Below are positions 1 to 11,390 of a stretch of 64,000 nucleotides of DNA, piece after piece (position 1 is the stretch's first letter; the number at the start of each line of letters is the position of its first letter). The translations under genes were made by a program, and so were the position numbers. Under the pieces are notes generated by a model. It was not told the DNA's origin. It made no database searches and was given only the letters and a program-made list of their open reading frames with translations. This DNA comes from Gordionus sp. m RMFG-2023 (taxonomy: Eukaryota; Nematomorpha; Gordioida; Chordodea; Parachordodidae): the NCBI RefSeq assembly GCF_954871325.1, contig NC_088775.1, positions 26,947,561 to 27,011,560 of the forward strand. Direction: 5' to 3'.

Positions 1-284
1 TCATTCTTTTTTAATAAATTAGGACACTATTTTAATAAATAAAAACTTTATGAATATTTATTTTAAATACTAAAAGATATCTAATAAAAAATTTGGATAT
101 TATAATTAATTTTATTGAGAAATAAGAATACAATAAAATCATATTATTTATAAATAATATATATATATATATATAAATAATTTATTCAATGATGCTTTTA
201 AATATTTTAATGGCAGTGTCATCATTTTCCACTATTTGTTCCATTTGTCATAATTGGTAAGCAGATAATAATTCCCCGGAAAAA

Positions 285-460
285 AAATCCCGGAAAAAAA
301 TCCCCGGAAATTAATTCCCTGGAAAAAAATCCCCAGGAAAATAATTCCCCGGAAAAAAATTCCCCAGAAAATAATTCCCAGGTAAATGATTCTCCGGAAA
401 AAAAATCCCCGGAATAAAATTCCCCTGGAAAATAATTCCCCGGAAAAAATTTCCCCACTA
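285..460 (-). repeat. CCGGGG minisatellite, left arm
   Basis: About a dozen degenerate 14-16 base units follow the pattern AATTCCCCGGAAAAAA. The mirror-image array is at about 1500-1705. Translating it gives repetitive Phe-Ser-Gly-Glu peptides, which are a by-product of the repeat and not a protein. The array forms the terminal part of the foldback element. Confidence 0.85.
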
Positions 461-1499
461 TACATTGAATTGCTAATGCATTGCTAAACTGCATTGCTAA
501 AAAGCAATCAATCATAATTAATTATAAATCAATCAAAAATTTATTACGCATATTTTTTTAATGATAATTTTTTAAACTTTTTTTAAAATATATTTAAATC
601 ATTTTTTTTATTATAAATGAAGAATAGATTAAATGATATAGTATATAATTTTATTTTTATTTAATATTATTAGTAAGAAATTTATTTTTCTAGCTTATTA
701 AAACAAAAGTACATTTTATTCAATTTTAAAAATTAACAAATATATATCCGTAAGAGGGCGTTATATGTTTAATATGTATCATTTTAGGAAACCGGAATGA
801 TGATTGGATAGCACTTTTTTTATATTTGGGTATATATATACATATGAAAAACCTAAAAATTAAAATTTTTTTTTAGGTTTCTTTGATGTTTAATGAGTAG
901 GTTTAGAATAGTAAAACAATGTATTTTCAAAATATTTTTTAGAATAATGCTTAGCACGTAAATATACACGTATAAAACAAAAATGAAGAGATTTTGATAA
1001 ATAACGCCAGCAATATTTACTTTAAAAAATTTCCATTGTTTTACTATTCTAAACCTACTCATTAAACATCAAAGAAACCTAAAAAAATTTTTAATTTTTA
1101 GGTTTTTCATATGTATATATATACCCAAATATAAAAAAAGTGCTATCCAATCATCATTCCGGTTTCCTAAAATGATACATTCTTAAAACATATAACGCCC
1201 TCTTACGGATATATATTTGTTAATTTTTAAAATTGAATAAAATGTATATTTGTTTTAATAAGCTAGAAAAATAAATTTCTTATTAATAATATTAAATAAA
1301 AATAAAATTATATACTATATCATTTAATCAGTATTCTTCATTTATAATAAAAAAATGATTTAAATATATTTTAAAAAAAGTTTAAAAAATTATCATTAAA
1401 AAATTATACGTAATAAATTTTTGATTGATTTATAATTGATAATGATTGATTGCCTTTTAGCAATGCAGTTTAGCAATGCATTAGCAATTCAATGTATAG

Positions 1500-1705
1500 T
1501 GGGGAAATTTTTTCCGGGGAATTATTTTCCAGGGGAATTTTATTCCGGGGATTTTTTTTCCGAGAATTATTTACCTGGGAATTATTTTCTGGGGAATTTT
1601 TTTCCGGGGAATTATTTTCCTGGGGATTTTTTTCCGGGGAATTAATTTCCGGGGATTTATTTTCCAGGAATTTTTTTCCGGGATTTTTTTTTCCGGGGAA
1701 TTATT
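1500..1705 (+). repeat. CCGGGG minisatellite, right arm
   Basis: Inverted counterpart of the array at 285-460, with the same TTTTCCGGGGAATTA-like units. Isolated CCGGGG cores stand out in otherwise very AT-rich DNA. Confidence 0.85.
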
Positions 1706-1727
1706 TTCCGGGATTCGTCATAATTGG

Positions 1728-3985
1728 GAGACTTTGATTTGTAAAATTTGATGAGTCATTTTTATTTTTATAATTTTATGTTTTAGTTAAATTGGTGAGT
1801 CATTGTTATTTTTATAATTTTATGTTTTAATCTCGTTAACATTTAATTTTTAGATTTAATTATTGTAAAGTCATTATGATGGGATAATTTATAATTTCTA
1901 AAAATGTATTTTTATCTCATAATTATAATTTGAGGCATGATTAGGTGCTCTATAATTGTAAAAGAAACTATTTTTAGATTGTTAAATTTTAATTATTTAT
2001 TTGTGATGATTATTGCTTCCCTATAAAATAGAATCGAAATAGTAAATTATCAATTCATTTTATTTTTGAATTCATTTTTTTTAATTAATTTTTTTTTCAC
2101 AGTTAATTTTTTTTCGTTTTAAAAATTATAATATTTTTTATTGGTTAAATAAAGAAAATTTGTAGTAAATTAATAGTTGCATGTGGACAACGTGATACCA
2201 TTGGTATAAAATTATTTATGCTAAGGGAATACATGAGTTTCATAACCTCAGATTTAAAAATATACTGGCTATGTATACTATGCTCATCGAGCCCTCCTTT
2301 CAATGATAGTAGAAACAACCTTGATAAAATATAAGCTTTTAAAGATAATTATAAATTTTACCTATTTGGAGATAAAAATATATTCTTTTTTTATTTGACT
2401 TTTATATAAAAAAAGCATTTGTATAATATTCATTTGACTTTAGATATAGTTAAATTTGATTGTTGTATGCGTGGTGTTAATGTTTTGTTTAAAAATGATA
2501 ATGTTTCATAATAAGGCCATGTTGATTTATATGGTGGCCCAGCTGAACCACTTGGACTATCTATTGTTTTTTGTATTCCCTATTCTGATAGTCTCTTAAA
2601 TTATTTTAGCTTTTAAATCGTCACCTAAAAAATATATAATAGATTAAATATTTATCTAATAATTATTGCAAATGTTAGTTTAATTAAAAAATTAAGATTT
2701 ACCTGATTGACCAAATTGCAATCCTATATTTTTCCAATATTCGGTTTTTTTATGTACATCTTTGTAATTTTCATCTGTTTTTTCGTAAATAAATCTTGAA
2801 TCTTTAATAGTATCAATAAAATGATATATATTTATATCTAAGTAACGTTATAATGCTCTATAATATTTGCCGGATCAAAAAGTCAAATTGTTTTGACTTC
2901 AAAATTTGCCGAATCCGATTTTAAATCGGAAGGTATCGGAACGGACGCACTTTGAACATATATATCATTTTTAATAAGTTTGACTTTTGACGGCAGGTGT
3001 AAAAAACGGATCCGTCTCCACTATGAATGCAGCCTAAACTAATTCATTTCGAACGTCAATCGTTGAAAAAAAGTGATGCGATATAAACTGTGGATCAGGA
3101 CAAAAGTCCGTGAAACAAATGAATTACTTGTGAATTGACAACCTTTGAATCATTGTGTTGAACCCCTCTTTAGGGCCGTCAATAGCCTTTACAATCGCAT
3201 AGTTCAAATTTTTTTTTAAAAAATTATTTTCAAAATTACTTTTTTTTGCTAACATTTTAAAAATTTTTGGAGACGCCCCTGTGTGCTCCCTCCTAGTAAC
3301 GCTACTACATCTCTTTGGGATCCTCAGTTTGGGCGAAGCGCTTTAAACCAGTAGAGTCAAGGGGAGAGGGGCAGGGGCTCGAGCCCACAAAATAATTTAA
3401 ATAACCCCCCGAAGCAAAATCAATGCTTTTGATAACATAAGTAACCATTTGAATTCAATTCTTTAGTGCCATCTATTTATTTTTAATAAAATTATATTAC
3501 CAAAAATTACGTGATACGTGATATAGAACGTTTTCGCCCTCTAGTTGTGGATACAACAGAGCTACGTTAGGTTTTCCTCATAATCCATTTGACTGGACAA
3601 ATTAAAATGGGGATAAAAATGAGGAGCCCTTCACACGTTTGTGGGCAAGCCGCACGTACTTGTACGAGTAATAGTCCAAGGACTATTACTTAAACGTCTA
3701 TGGGCTGATGAGGAATGGACAAAAATAATCACAGCCCACACCCATAAGATGCTTATATACATAATAGATTTTAAAGGCAAAGGAGGAGCTAACTTTAAGA
3801 TGAGAAAATTGATAGCAAATAATAGATGAAAGGAAAAGTTCGATATAGAATGAGGGGAGAGAAAAGGCAGTAAAAAGTAAAATAAAGGAAGATAAAACAA
3901 AAGTAAAAATAGCCTGTGTCAAGAAGGAGTTTATGAAAGATTCAAATAATTTGATTTGATCTTCAACAGTTTACTTGTTGATTTC
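1728..3985. other. Non-coding AT-rich stretch with repeat scraps
   Basis: No gene is supported here. A ~52-base tandem duplication lies near 1741-1845. A more GC-rich patch at about 2870-3060 carries imperfect short inverted motifs and could be a MITE. At 3175-3200 there is a reverse-oriented copy of the GATTGTAAAGGCTA repeat end that recurs at 6.6, 7.4 and 59.1 kb. Short open frames at 3.6-3.9 kb overlap on both strands and show no family resemblance. Confidence 0.5.
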
Positions 3986-3989
3986 TTAT

Positions 3990-5410
3990 CTTTATTCAAC
4001 CTTAAAAACTGTTTAAATCCATGATATCCTTTACTGCCCTATAAAACCATAAAGTTTTATATTTCCCATAGATTTTGCCATTGAAAGAGTATAACCAATT
4101 TAGGACCAGGCTATTGTTTGTGTGATTCCTCAGAATGTGTGCAAAAAAGGTAAGATGTTTCTTTTTCAAAGTCACTTGCACTAGAGTGAGACGTGACATC
4201 TGCCAAAGGTTAACATTAGAGATAATGTTGGGGTAAAAAATGCCATTTATTATCCTAAAACATTTGTTGACGAACACCTGTAATCTCCTGATCTCTGTCT
4301 TCGTAATCTTCCATATATCACCGCCGTAAAGGAGAATTGGGATGATGGTGGAATTGAAAATACGTAATCTAGTGTAAACCGATATTTCCCTGGAATTCCA
4401 CAGTTTGAAATATTTGTAAAAAGCAGCCCTTGCATTATGAATTCTGATTTTTAGTTCTTCGTGGCAGCTACCCCTATTATCTATGTTTACCCCAAGATAT
4501 TTATAGGAGGACACCACCCTGACCAATTTTCCTCCAACCATCCAATCAACCAAAGGGGGCGCATGAGATGATGGCATAATTACTGTCTTATCGAAGTTAA
4601 TATCCAATCCAACCTTTAAGCTGAAGGAATTAAGTATCAAGACTAAATTATGGGCCTCCTCTAAGCTCTTGGCGATCATCACCAAGTCGTCTGCATAACA
4701 AATCACCCTATTTTCCAAAAACCATGGCTGATTAAATCCAAGTTCTAGAAGATTTGGGGCTCCCAGCGAATCGATGATTATTTTATTCATAACTACATTG
4801 AACAACAGCGGGGAGACGGCACACCATTGTTTTACTTCTTTTTTAGTTCTAAAGGGGGGAGAAACTTTATTACTGATTTTAAACGAGACGAAGAGATTAC
4901 TATAATGTGTCTTAAGAATCTTAATAATATTTCCGTCAATGCCACATCCTTCTAGGATTGCCCACAAATAATCATGAATAACACTGTCAAAAGCGCGCTT
5001 AAAATCAACGAAGATAAGGTAAAATGGTAATTTATATTTGTCACACTTCTGTATTAATATCTTTAATGCCAATATAGGTTCATTGATATTCCTGTTTGGG
5101 CAGTAGGCATATATACTTGGACAGAAGATTAGGCGTGGTCGAAAGAATGCGGTTTTTTAGAAGAATCATGAAAACCTTAGACACGATGGATGTGAGAGCA
5201 ATAGCTCTATAATCCTTAAATTTAACAGGATTCGGGGTTTTGGGGAAGTTATAGAAAATTGTCATATTCCAGTCTGCTAGCATCTTCCCCGTAAGCCAAA
5301 TCCTATTAAACAACCCCAGCAAGAGCTGAGAAACCTCTGAGGGGGCAGCTTTCAGATGTTCTCCTAAGATGTTATCCGGACCTGGGGATTTATTGTTCCT
5401 AAGTTTTTAA
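3990..5410 (-). mobile_element. 5'-truncated LINE (RTE-like reverse transcriptase)
   Basis: A non-LTR retrotransposon remnant reads leftwards. It begins with the NKSPGPDNI motif just before the RT palm (about 5400) and runs through the RT and thumb to the stop at 4002. The endonuclease and any ORF1 are missing, as expected of 5' truncation. No poly-A tail or target duplication could be fixed by eye. The thumb-region pattern (LLYGGDIW followed by RRLQVFVNKCFR) resembles LINEs common in aquatic invertebrates. The RTE assignment is tentative. Confidence 0.85.
4002..5410 (-). pseudogene. Non-LTR reverse transcriptase, two frames
   Basis: The RT would copy element RNA at a nicked chromosomal target. 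Motifs appear in the correct order: NKSPGPDNI, then the DYRAIALTSIVSKVF block (around 5200-5230), then FVDFKRAFDSV (motif A), KQWCAVSPLLFN (motif B, where most LINEs have QGCPLSP, so the usual Gly is Trp), YADDL (catalytic motif C), GLDINFDKT (motif D) and YKYLG (motif E). The thumb follows with LLYGGDIW. The portion upstream of about 5100 is in a different frame from the 356-residue downstream portion, so there is one frameshift close to 5085-5110. The long intact downstream frame suggests modest age. It is almost certainly inactive. Confidence 0.85.
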
Positions 5411-8400
5411 ATATCTTCTTATTCATCCCACAATGGATGTAATCCCTATTAGACATCATTTTTTCCTTCTCTCTTTTACGTGCTTTTAGAAAAGCTATTT
5501 TTTTCTTTAGAATTAAGTTTTTAATACGCTAATATTTTGAAATTATTACAAAACAAACTACTATTATTTTAAGACATAATATACCAACTAGAGGTGGTGT
5601 GACAATAATATGTAAAATCTTAGTTACTTTCATCATATCACACTGGTCCATATTTTATAGTTAATAAATGATTCAGTTATAATATGGCATCTTTACCGTG
5701 TATAATTCAAGGCTTCAATATATTTACATAATTATTTCTTCTAAAAATTTATAAGGCTTCAATATATTTACATAATTATTTCTTCTAAAGATTTTTAATG
5801 CTTTTGTTTTAGCAATTTATCTAATATAATAAATTCTGATATGAATTTACATCGTGAGTGTCATGGCTATGACTGCAAATTAACCAGCATCTATTATTTG
5901 TATGATTCTTATAACTTAAGATTATTACTCCTGCTGCTAAGAGCTTTTAATTGCATAATTTAGATGAGTAATGATGTTCAACTGTCTAGTCGTTTATATA
6001 TGGAAGATAATCTTTTAGAAATTTAATATCTCACAATAATTTACTCGATTGCTTATCTAGCTTCCATAATGACATCAAAGAGGAAGCTCTAACTACCATA
6101 TAGTTATTGTTATATTATTTAGATTAGTCTTTTATATTATCCTTCAATAATTATTTATTTAATTAGGCCTACAAATTTTTTCTTATTAGTCCATTTTATA
6201 AAACATTGTCTAAAATGGTAACACAACATTATATTAGTTTTATGCTAAGGATTATATTGCCTTGTGTGGTTTTTAACATTATCAATTGAGGCAATGTCTG
6301 AATTAATTAACCTTTTTTTTATCACTTACAATTCTTGAGAAGTAAAATTTTTTATATTCATAATAGAAAATACTTAGTATTATAATAAATGAATAAATAT
6401 TTTTTTTTATTAAAAAAATATTATCTATAGAAATGTCTTGTATTGTTTTGCTTTCATTATTTGTATGCATAATAAATGACAAAATATGAAATTCAGAATA
6501 ATTGTTAGTTTGCAAATTTCAATTTAAAAAGTAAAAAATAGGGTGGGGTGCTTAGCCCCATATATATTTTTTTTTAGTTGAGCCCTCTGAGATTGTAAAG
6601 GCTAGTGATGCCCCTACTCTTAACACTTATAAAGATAAGTCCAATATACAAAGATCGTTAGACATGGGTACGTGGGTAAAAGTGCTCGATTTATATATTG
6701 GATATTTATAAGATTTCTTATTCAAATGCCTACAGAGTTTACTTGAGAAAGAGAAAAATTGAATGCAACACCCTATCCCAAAAGGTTCGTTGTATTATTG
6801 GCTTAAAATATGTAATATTTTGTATATATTAAACGTCGTTAAGCCAACATAGTGCCAGTTACTACATGGACTATAAAAATTAAACCGCAGTGAGACGTGT
6901 GTTTGAGAAATATATAATGGATTGAACAATGCAATTCAGATCTACTACATATCTGTTTGCAAGTATTATTTAGTTGAACTATATATAAAAATATAGAGGG
7001 TGTTTGTTATCACGGAGGGGGGATAATAATAAAATCAATAAATTCTATATATCATAAATTTCTATGCTTTTTGGCAACTAACATAGCTTTTATACGACGA
7101 TTATATAATGCTGTAAAATTAAGGTTTGTTTATTTTTAAGTGAATACCATGCGAAAGGTTACTATTTAAACAAAATAATAAGGAATATTCGATCTGATCT
7201 TTTTTTAAATTTTTTAGATATATATTCCCTTTATTCGTGAGATTTAAAGAGATATAAAAGATGTAGCATCTCTAGATATAAAGTTTCCTAAAAAAATTTA
7301 AAGAAGCCTCTGAAATTTTAATTTTTTTTAGAAAATACCTTAAAAAGGAAAGTAATTTTTTTAAAGGTAAGCCCCCTGAGATTGTAAAGGCTAGTGACTC
7401 CACTATTTAGAATCTTCAAGATTATAAGCCTGTATGCTTTTAATTTTAAAAAAGTTAGGTATTAATATCTGCCAAATGTTTAGATTAAAAAAAATTTAAA
7501 TTTTGACCCCCCCCCCCCCCCCCCCACACACTTGTTTTAGAAGAATATCGTTTCATGGCCAATACAAGCCAAATGAATATGATCACAGGAATAAAATGGA
7601 TGTTTTTAAACCGAAATATTTTTTTATTATTATTTAATGATGATTCGAGGTGGTAATTTATGAGCGGTGGGGGGGGGCTGCAACATCAGTAGAATCTTAA
7701 AAGGATGATTCTTATATTTAATACTCAATCAATGGTATCAAAATACCTATATCCCTTTTTTTTAATTTTGATTATTTCGAATACATATTTACAATCCCCC
7801 CCCCCTTAACCCCTCAATCCACTCAAAACAAAGATAAAATAAATTAAGATTTCTCTAACCCGACGGGGAAAAGAGGCTACACATTATTGAAAATAACAAA
7901 TGGCTATGGATAATAAATCGTAGAAGTTAAAAAACATAGTTGTTTTTTTTGGAGAAATTTAATCAATATTTTATTTCTTGATATTATTTTATATGATATT
8001 TAATAATTTGTGCCAGTTTTAAGAATATTTTCTTGACAAAAGTTGTCATAAAATGATAAAATAATATAAAATGATTAAAATAGTAATTAAAATCAATAAC
8101 TTATAATTCATTTAATATATTTTTAATAAATGAAAGACTTAAATTTGATTTTAATATAAAGTGTTTCTAAATTGGGGTATGAGGGTACCCCATCTAGTCT
8201 CTCGCATAATTTTTCTTCACTTATGTGATGGGTTAACATAATTTTTTTAAAAAAAATAGAATGTGGGAGATTTTGTGTTAGTTTTTATGGTAGGGAGATT
8301 TTGTGTTAGTTTTTATGGTATACATCGGAAATTTTAAAAATCTAGTAGGATTGAGATGAGTTTAATGTGTTATATTTTGATTTTTAAAAAAAAATTCTGA

Positions 8401-9620
8401 CAGGTTAGGGTCTATATATTCCCAAGTAAAAAATGCATAACTCTTGAACTACTGAAAAAATCTAAATTAATTTTGCACACAACCTAAAAATGTTAATCTC
8501 CTAAAAGATTCAGGCAAAAATATCGAAAGAATTTAAAGTAATAAAGTTTTTAAAATGACTGGGGTTGCATAGTTTCACCTATTCAATGAAGGGAGCTCCA
8601 TTCTGACAGCAAACCTGGTTAACAATATATATTTCCAGTAATTTTGAAATAATCAATAATTGTCAAAATTTTTAATTTATATACTTGTTTAAATTTTACA
8701 AAAGTTAAAAAAATATTATATATAACAATTATCAGTTTTCTATGTTATATCTAAAATATTTCAAAATAATTTAAAATAAGGATTATGACAATTGTAACTT
8801 TTCATTGAAATTTTAATTTTACATGTTAATAATATAACCCATTTGCATCAAAATTTTTTTAAAAGGTTTAATAATAACGATAACGACAATTGTCATTTTT
8901 CTATGGTACATCTTCATTGAAATTTTAAATTTACATGTGAATAATATAAATTTAACCCATTTGCGTCAAAAAAAAGGTTAATAATAACGATTATGACAAT
9001 TGTCACTTTTCTATGGTACATCTTTAATGGAATTTTAATTTTACATCTTAATAATATATATTTTAACCTATTATCGTCAAAAAAATTCAAAAAAGTTAAA
9101 TAATAACGATTATTAATTGTCACTTTTGTTACATTAAATCTTCTTTGAAATTTTAATTTAACTTTTTTATGTGTCAAAAAATGTTTAAAAATAACGATTT
9201 TGACAATTGTCAATTGTTTATGTTTACATCATTGAATTTTAATTTTAATTTAACATGCTTATTAAGCCATTTACTTCAAAAAAATGATCATAAAATTAAT
9301 AATTTACTATAGAATTTTATAATATGAAGATCTTCGAAGATCGTGAACAAAAATATTTTTAAATAAAAAATCTTCAAAGATCTAAATCTTGCTCAATATA
9401 TAAAAAATATATTATCTTTAATTTTATGACCTTTGAAGATTTTTCTATTTTGAGCAAATGTATAATTCTGGAAAATATCCTAAATTCATTGCAGATTTTA
9501 ATTATTATTCCCTCCAAAATGGCGATGTTCATTAATTGTGTTTCTGAGAAAAGTATCGCGATACTCAAGGTGCTGCTTACTTTCAATAGCTACTATAGGG
9601 TGAAAATTTAAATTTTAAGC
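5411..9620. other. Gene-free repeat region
   Basis: No gene is supported. A 37-44 base tandem duplication (AAGGCTTCAATATATTTACA...) lies at about 5711-5795. Two ends of the GATTGTAAAGGCTAGTGA repeat family occur at 6583-6614 and 7371-7402. Poly-C/poly-G runs occur near 7507-7525, 7666-7677 and 7796-7805. A duplicated GGGAGATTTTGTGTTAG segment lies at about 8268-8320, and the minisatellite at 8700-9240 is listed separately. Confidence 0.5.
8700..9240. repeat. ~110-base AT-rich minisatellite
   Basis: About five degenerate copies share the sequence TAATAACGATTATGACAATTGTCACTTTTCTATGGTACATC, split here as the blocks TAATAACGATTATGACAATT and GTCACTTTTCTATGGTACAT, followed by a Thr/Phe-codon-like AT filler and an ACCCATTTGCGTCAAAA block. 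Each unit contains the palindrome GACAATTGTC. The copies have drifted, so the array is not recent. Short minus-strand frames here follow the repeat period and are not genes. Confidence 0.75.
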
Positions 9621-9629
9621 AATTTTTAG

Positions 9630-10107
9630 GGTGGGTCTATTTATAGCTCGGCTGAAAATATCGCTCGGCTAACCACATAATAAATCATTTATTAATAAAT
9701 ATCGCTCGGCTAGAAAATATCGCTGGGTTAACCACATAATAAATCATTTATTATTTAAATTACGCTCGGATAATTACATAATAAATTTTTTATTACTAAA
9801 TATCGCTCGGTTTATATTTATGTATTAAATTTCCAAACATTTTCCAGTGGGTTTTCACTTTCCTAATATTAATTAAGAATTAATTAGTTTATAAATAAGA
9901 TAAAGGTTTGGACAGGTGTAAAAAATTATCTATTAGATATTTTAGCTTCAATACTTTTATAAAATTAAAATGATCCTAACATTTTTTATTTATTAAAGTA
10001 AAAGAAATAATATTCTATCCGCTAGATGGCGTCTTTAAATTTTTTATTATAAAATTTAAAAATAATATTTTTGAATGTGTTTAATAAATTTCGCCATATT
10101 CTATTAA
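9630..10107 (+). repeat. MULE left terminal inverted repeat
   Basis: Matches the right end (about 14988-15446) in reverse orientation, from GGTGGGTCTATTTAT through CCAGTGGGTTTTCAC and the CGCTAGATGGCGTC block. The outer ~190 bases hold six spaced copies of ATCGCTCGGCTA-like sequence alternating with ACATAATAAATCATTTATTA. Such subterminal clusters are candidate transposase-binding sites; that role is inferred. Confidence 0.88.
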
Positions 10108-10262
10108 ATATTTTTAATTTTTTTATTATAAAATATAAAAATATTATTTTTGAATGTGTTTAATAAATTTCGCCATATTCTATTAAATATTTTTAATTTT
10201 TTTATTATAAAATATAAAAATAATATTTTTGAATGCGTTTAATAAATTTTGCCTTATTGTAT
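10050..10262 (+). repeat. ~84-base tandem repeat inside the MULE
   Basis: Two and a half copies of a unit containing TTTTTGAATGTGTTTAATAA, CGCCATATTC and a Phe/Lys-like AT filler. It continues directly from the inner end of the left terminal repeat, and a single copy of the same unit sits at the inner edge of the right repeat. It therefore arose by tandem duplication of the inner terminal repeat. Confidence 0.8.
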
Positions 10263-11249
10263 TAAGAAATTATATAGGATAATGATAATTATCCAATATT
10301 TCTAGAATATCGAATATATTTCATCAATATATATCAGAGTTGTAAACCCCCCTTCTAAAAAAATGGGTTCGGGTGAGAGTTCAGTGGAAAATCTCTGAAT
10401 CCGGTTCAGGGTAGTATAGTTAAATAGTCGAGTTTTATTGACCCTGAACTCGAGCCGTAGTCGTAAATAACGGCTCAGACTAGTGCGGCTCATTAAGCCG
10501 TTTGAGCCGATTCTATATTTAAAAATATTTTATATATTATCAAATTTATAAAGAATTATACAAACTATTATTTTATATATATGATCCCCAGAGTTGTTAA
10601 AATACACTTTTTTAATAGATCTAGATGCAAATACACCCATTTTTTAAGTTTTAAATTAAATATAGGGGAAAATAAATCCTTGAAAAAAACCGGAAAAAAA
10701 TTTCCAAATAATTTTTGTTTAAATTTTCAAAAATAACCCTGCCGCTAAAATAACGGAAATATTTCTAAAAAATTATATTCAGTATTTTCTGAAAGTTGAG
10801 TATTTATTCTCGACGTTTGAGGATTTTTTTTGGCATTATTTTTATTTTAATTCTAAGCGATATAGGGCAATCTCAAAATATGAGAATTGATAAATCGGTT
10901 GGTAGCTTTGATACTTTATAATTTAGTAGATAGCATAAAAAGTATAGATTTGTGACATCTTGGAAAGAAAACATGATGGATTTTTATAGAAATATGAAAA
11001 TTATGATTTCAACTTTTGAAAAAAAAGATGGAAACAAATAATATTTTTATTATTTAATTTCTTTTGGGGAAAAAAAGGAAAGGGAGGGAAATACAATTGA
11101 AAGTTATGCTATTATGAGAAAAAAAAATATGTAAAAAACGGAAGTTATTAATATTAAAAAAAATAAAACTCAAATTTTAAGATGCCAGCCAGGCGGCAAA
11201 AGGATTCAAAAAGTATTAATAGTTATAAATTAAAATAACATAATATCAA

Positions 11250-11390
11250 TCACAATTCACTTCAAAATAATCATTTATTACACATCATAATTTTTTTTTT
11301 CAAATTCATATTCACAATCACAATTCACTTCAAAATATAATCATTTATTTATTACATATCATCAATTTTATTTCGAATTCATATTCACAA
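11250..11390 (+). repeat. ~65-base tandem duplication before the MULE first exon
   Basis: Two copies of a segment containing ATTCACAATCACAATTCACT and AATCATTTATTACA lie immediately upstream of the proposed start codon at 11390, with a further partial ATTCATATTCACA copy directly preceding the ATG. This may be promoter or 5' UTR of the element; no TATA box can be distinguished in such AT-rich sequence. Confidence 0.55.

Larger units (their letters stand above)
258..1716. mobile_element. Foldback element with ~0.66 kb inverted arms
   Basis: The left arm (258-921) and right arm (1034-1716) are near-perfect reverse complements separated by a spacer of about 112 bases. The 11-base direct repeat GTCATAATTGG lies immediately outside both ends (247-257 and 1717-1727) and looks like a target-site duplication. 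The outer ~200 bases of each arm consist of degenerate short units built on TTTTCCGGGGAATTA. The inner parts are unique AT-rich sequence. No transposase is encoded, so the element is non-autonomous. The 11-base duplication would suit a MULE-type mobiliser, but this is inference; the termini do not match the MULE at 9.6 kb. High arm identity suggests a recent insertion or arm-to-arm gene conversion. Confidence 0.82.

Noticed and set aside
222-515. Open frames rich in Phe-Ser-Gly-Glu, also at 1436-1737
   Set aside because: They are translations of the CCGGGG minisatellite in the foldback arms and appear in several frames and both strands.
853-1062. 69-codon minus-strand frame
   Set aside because: It lies across the foldback spacer and inner arms; composition is non-coding.
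8700-9240. CRISPR array
   Set aside because: Units are ~110 bases, degenerate, without distinct spacers, and the genome is eukaryotic.
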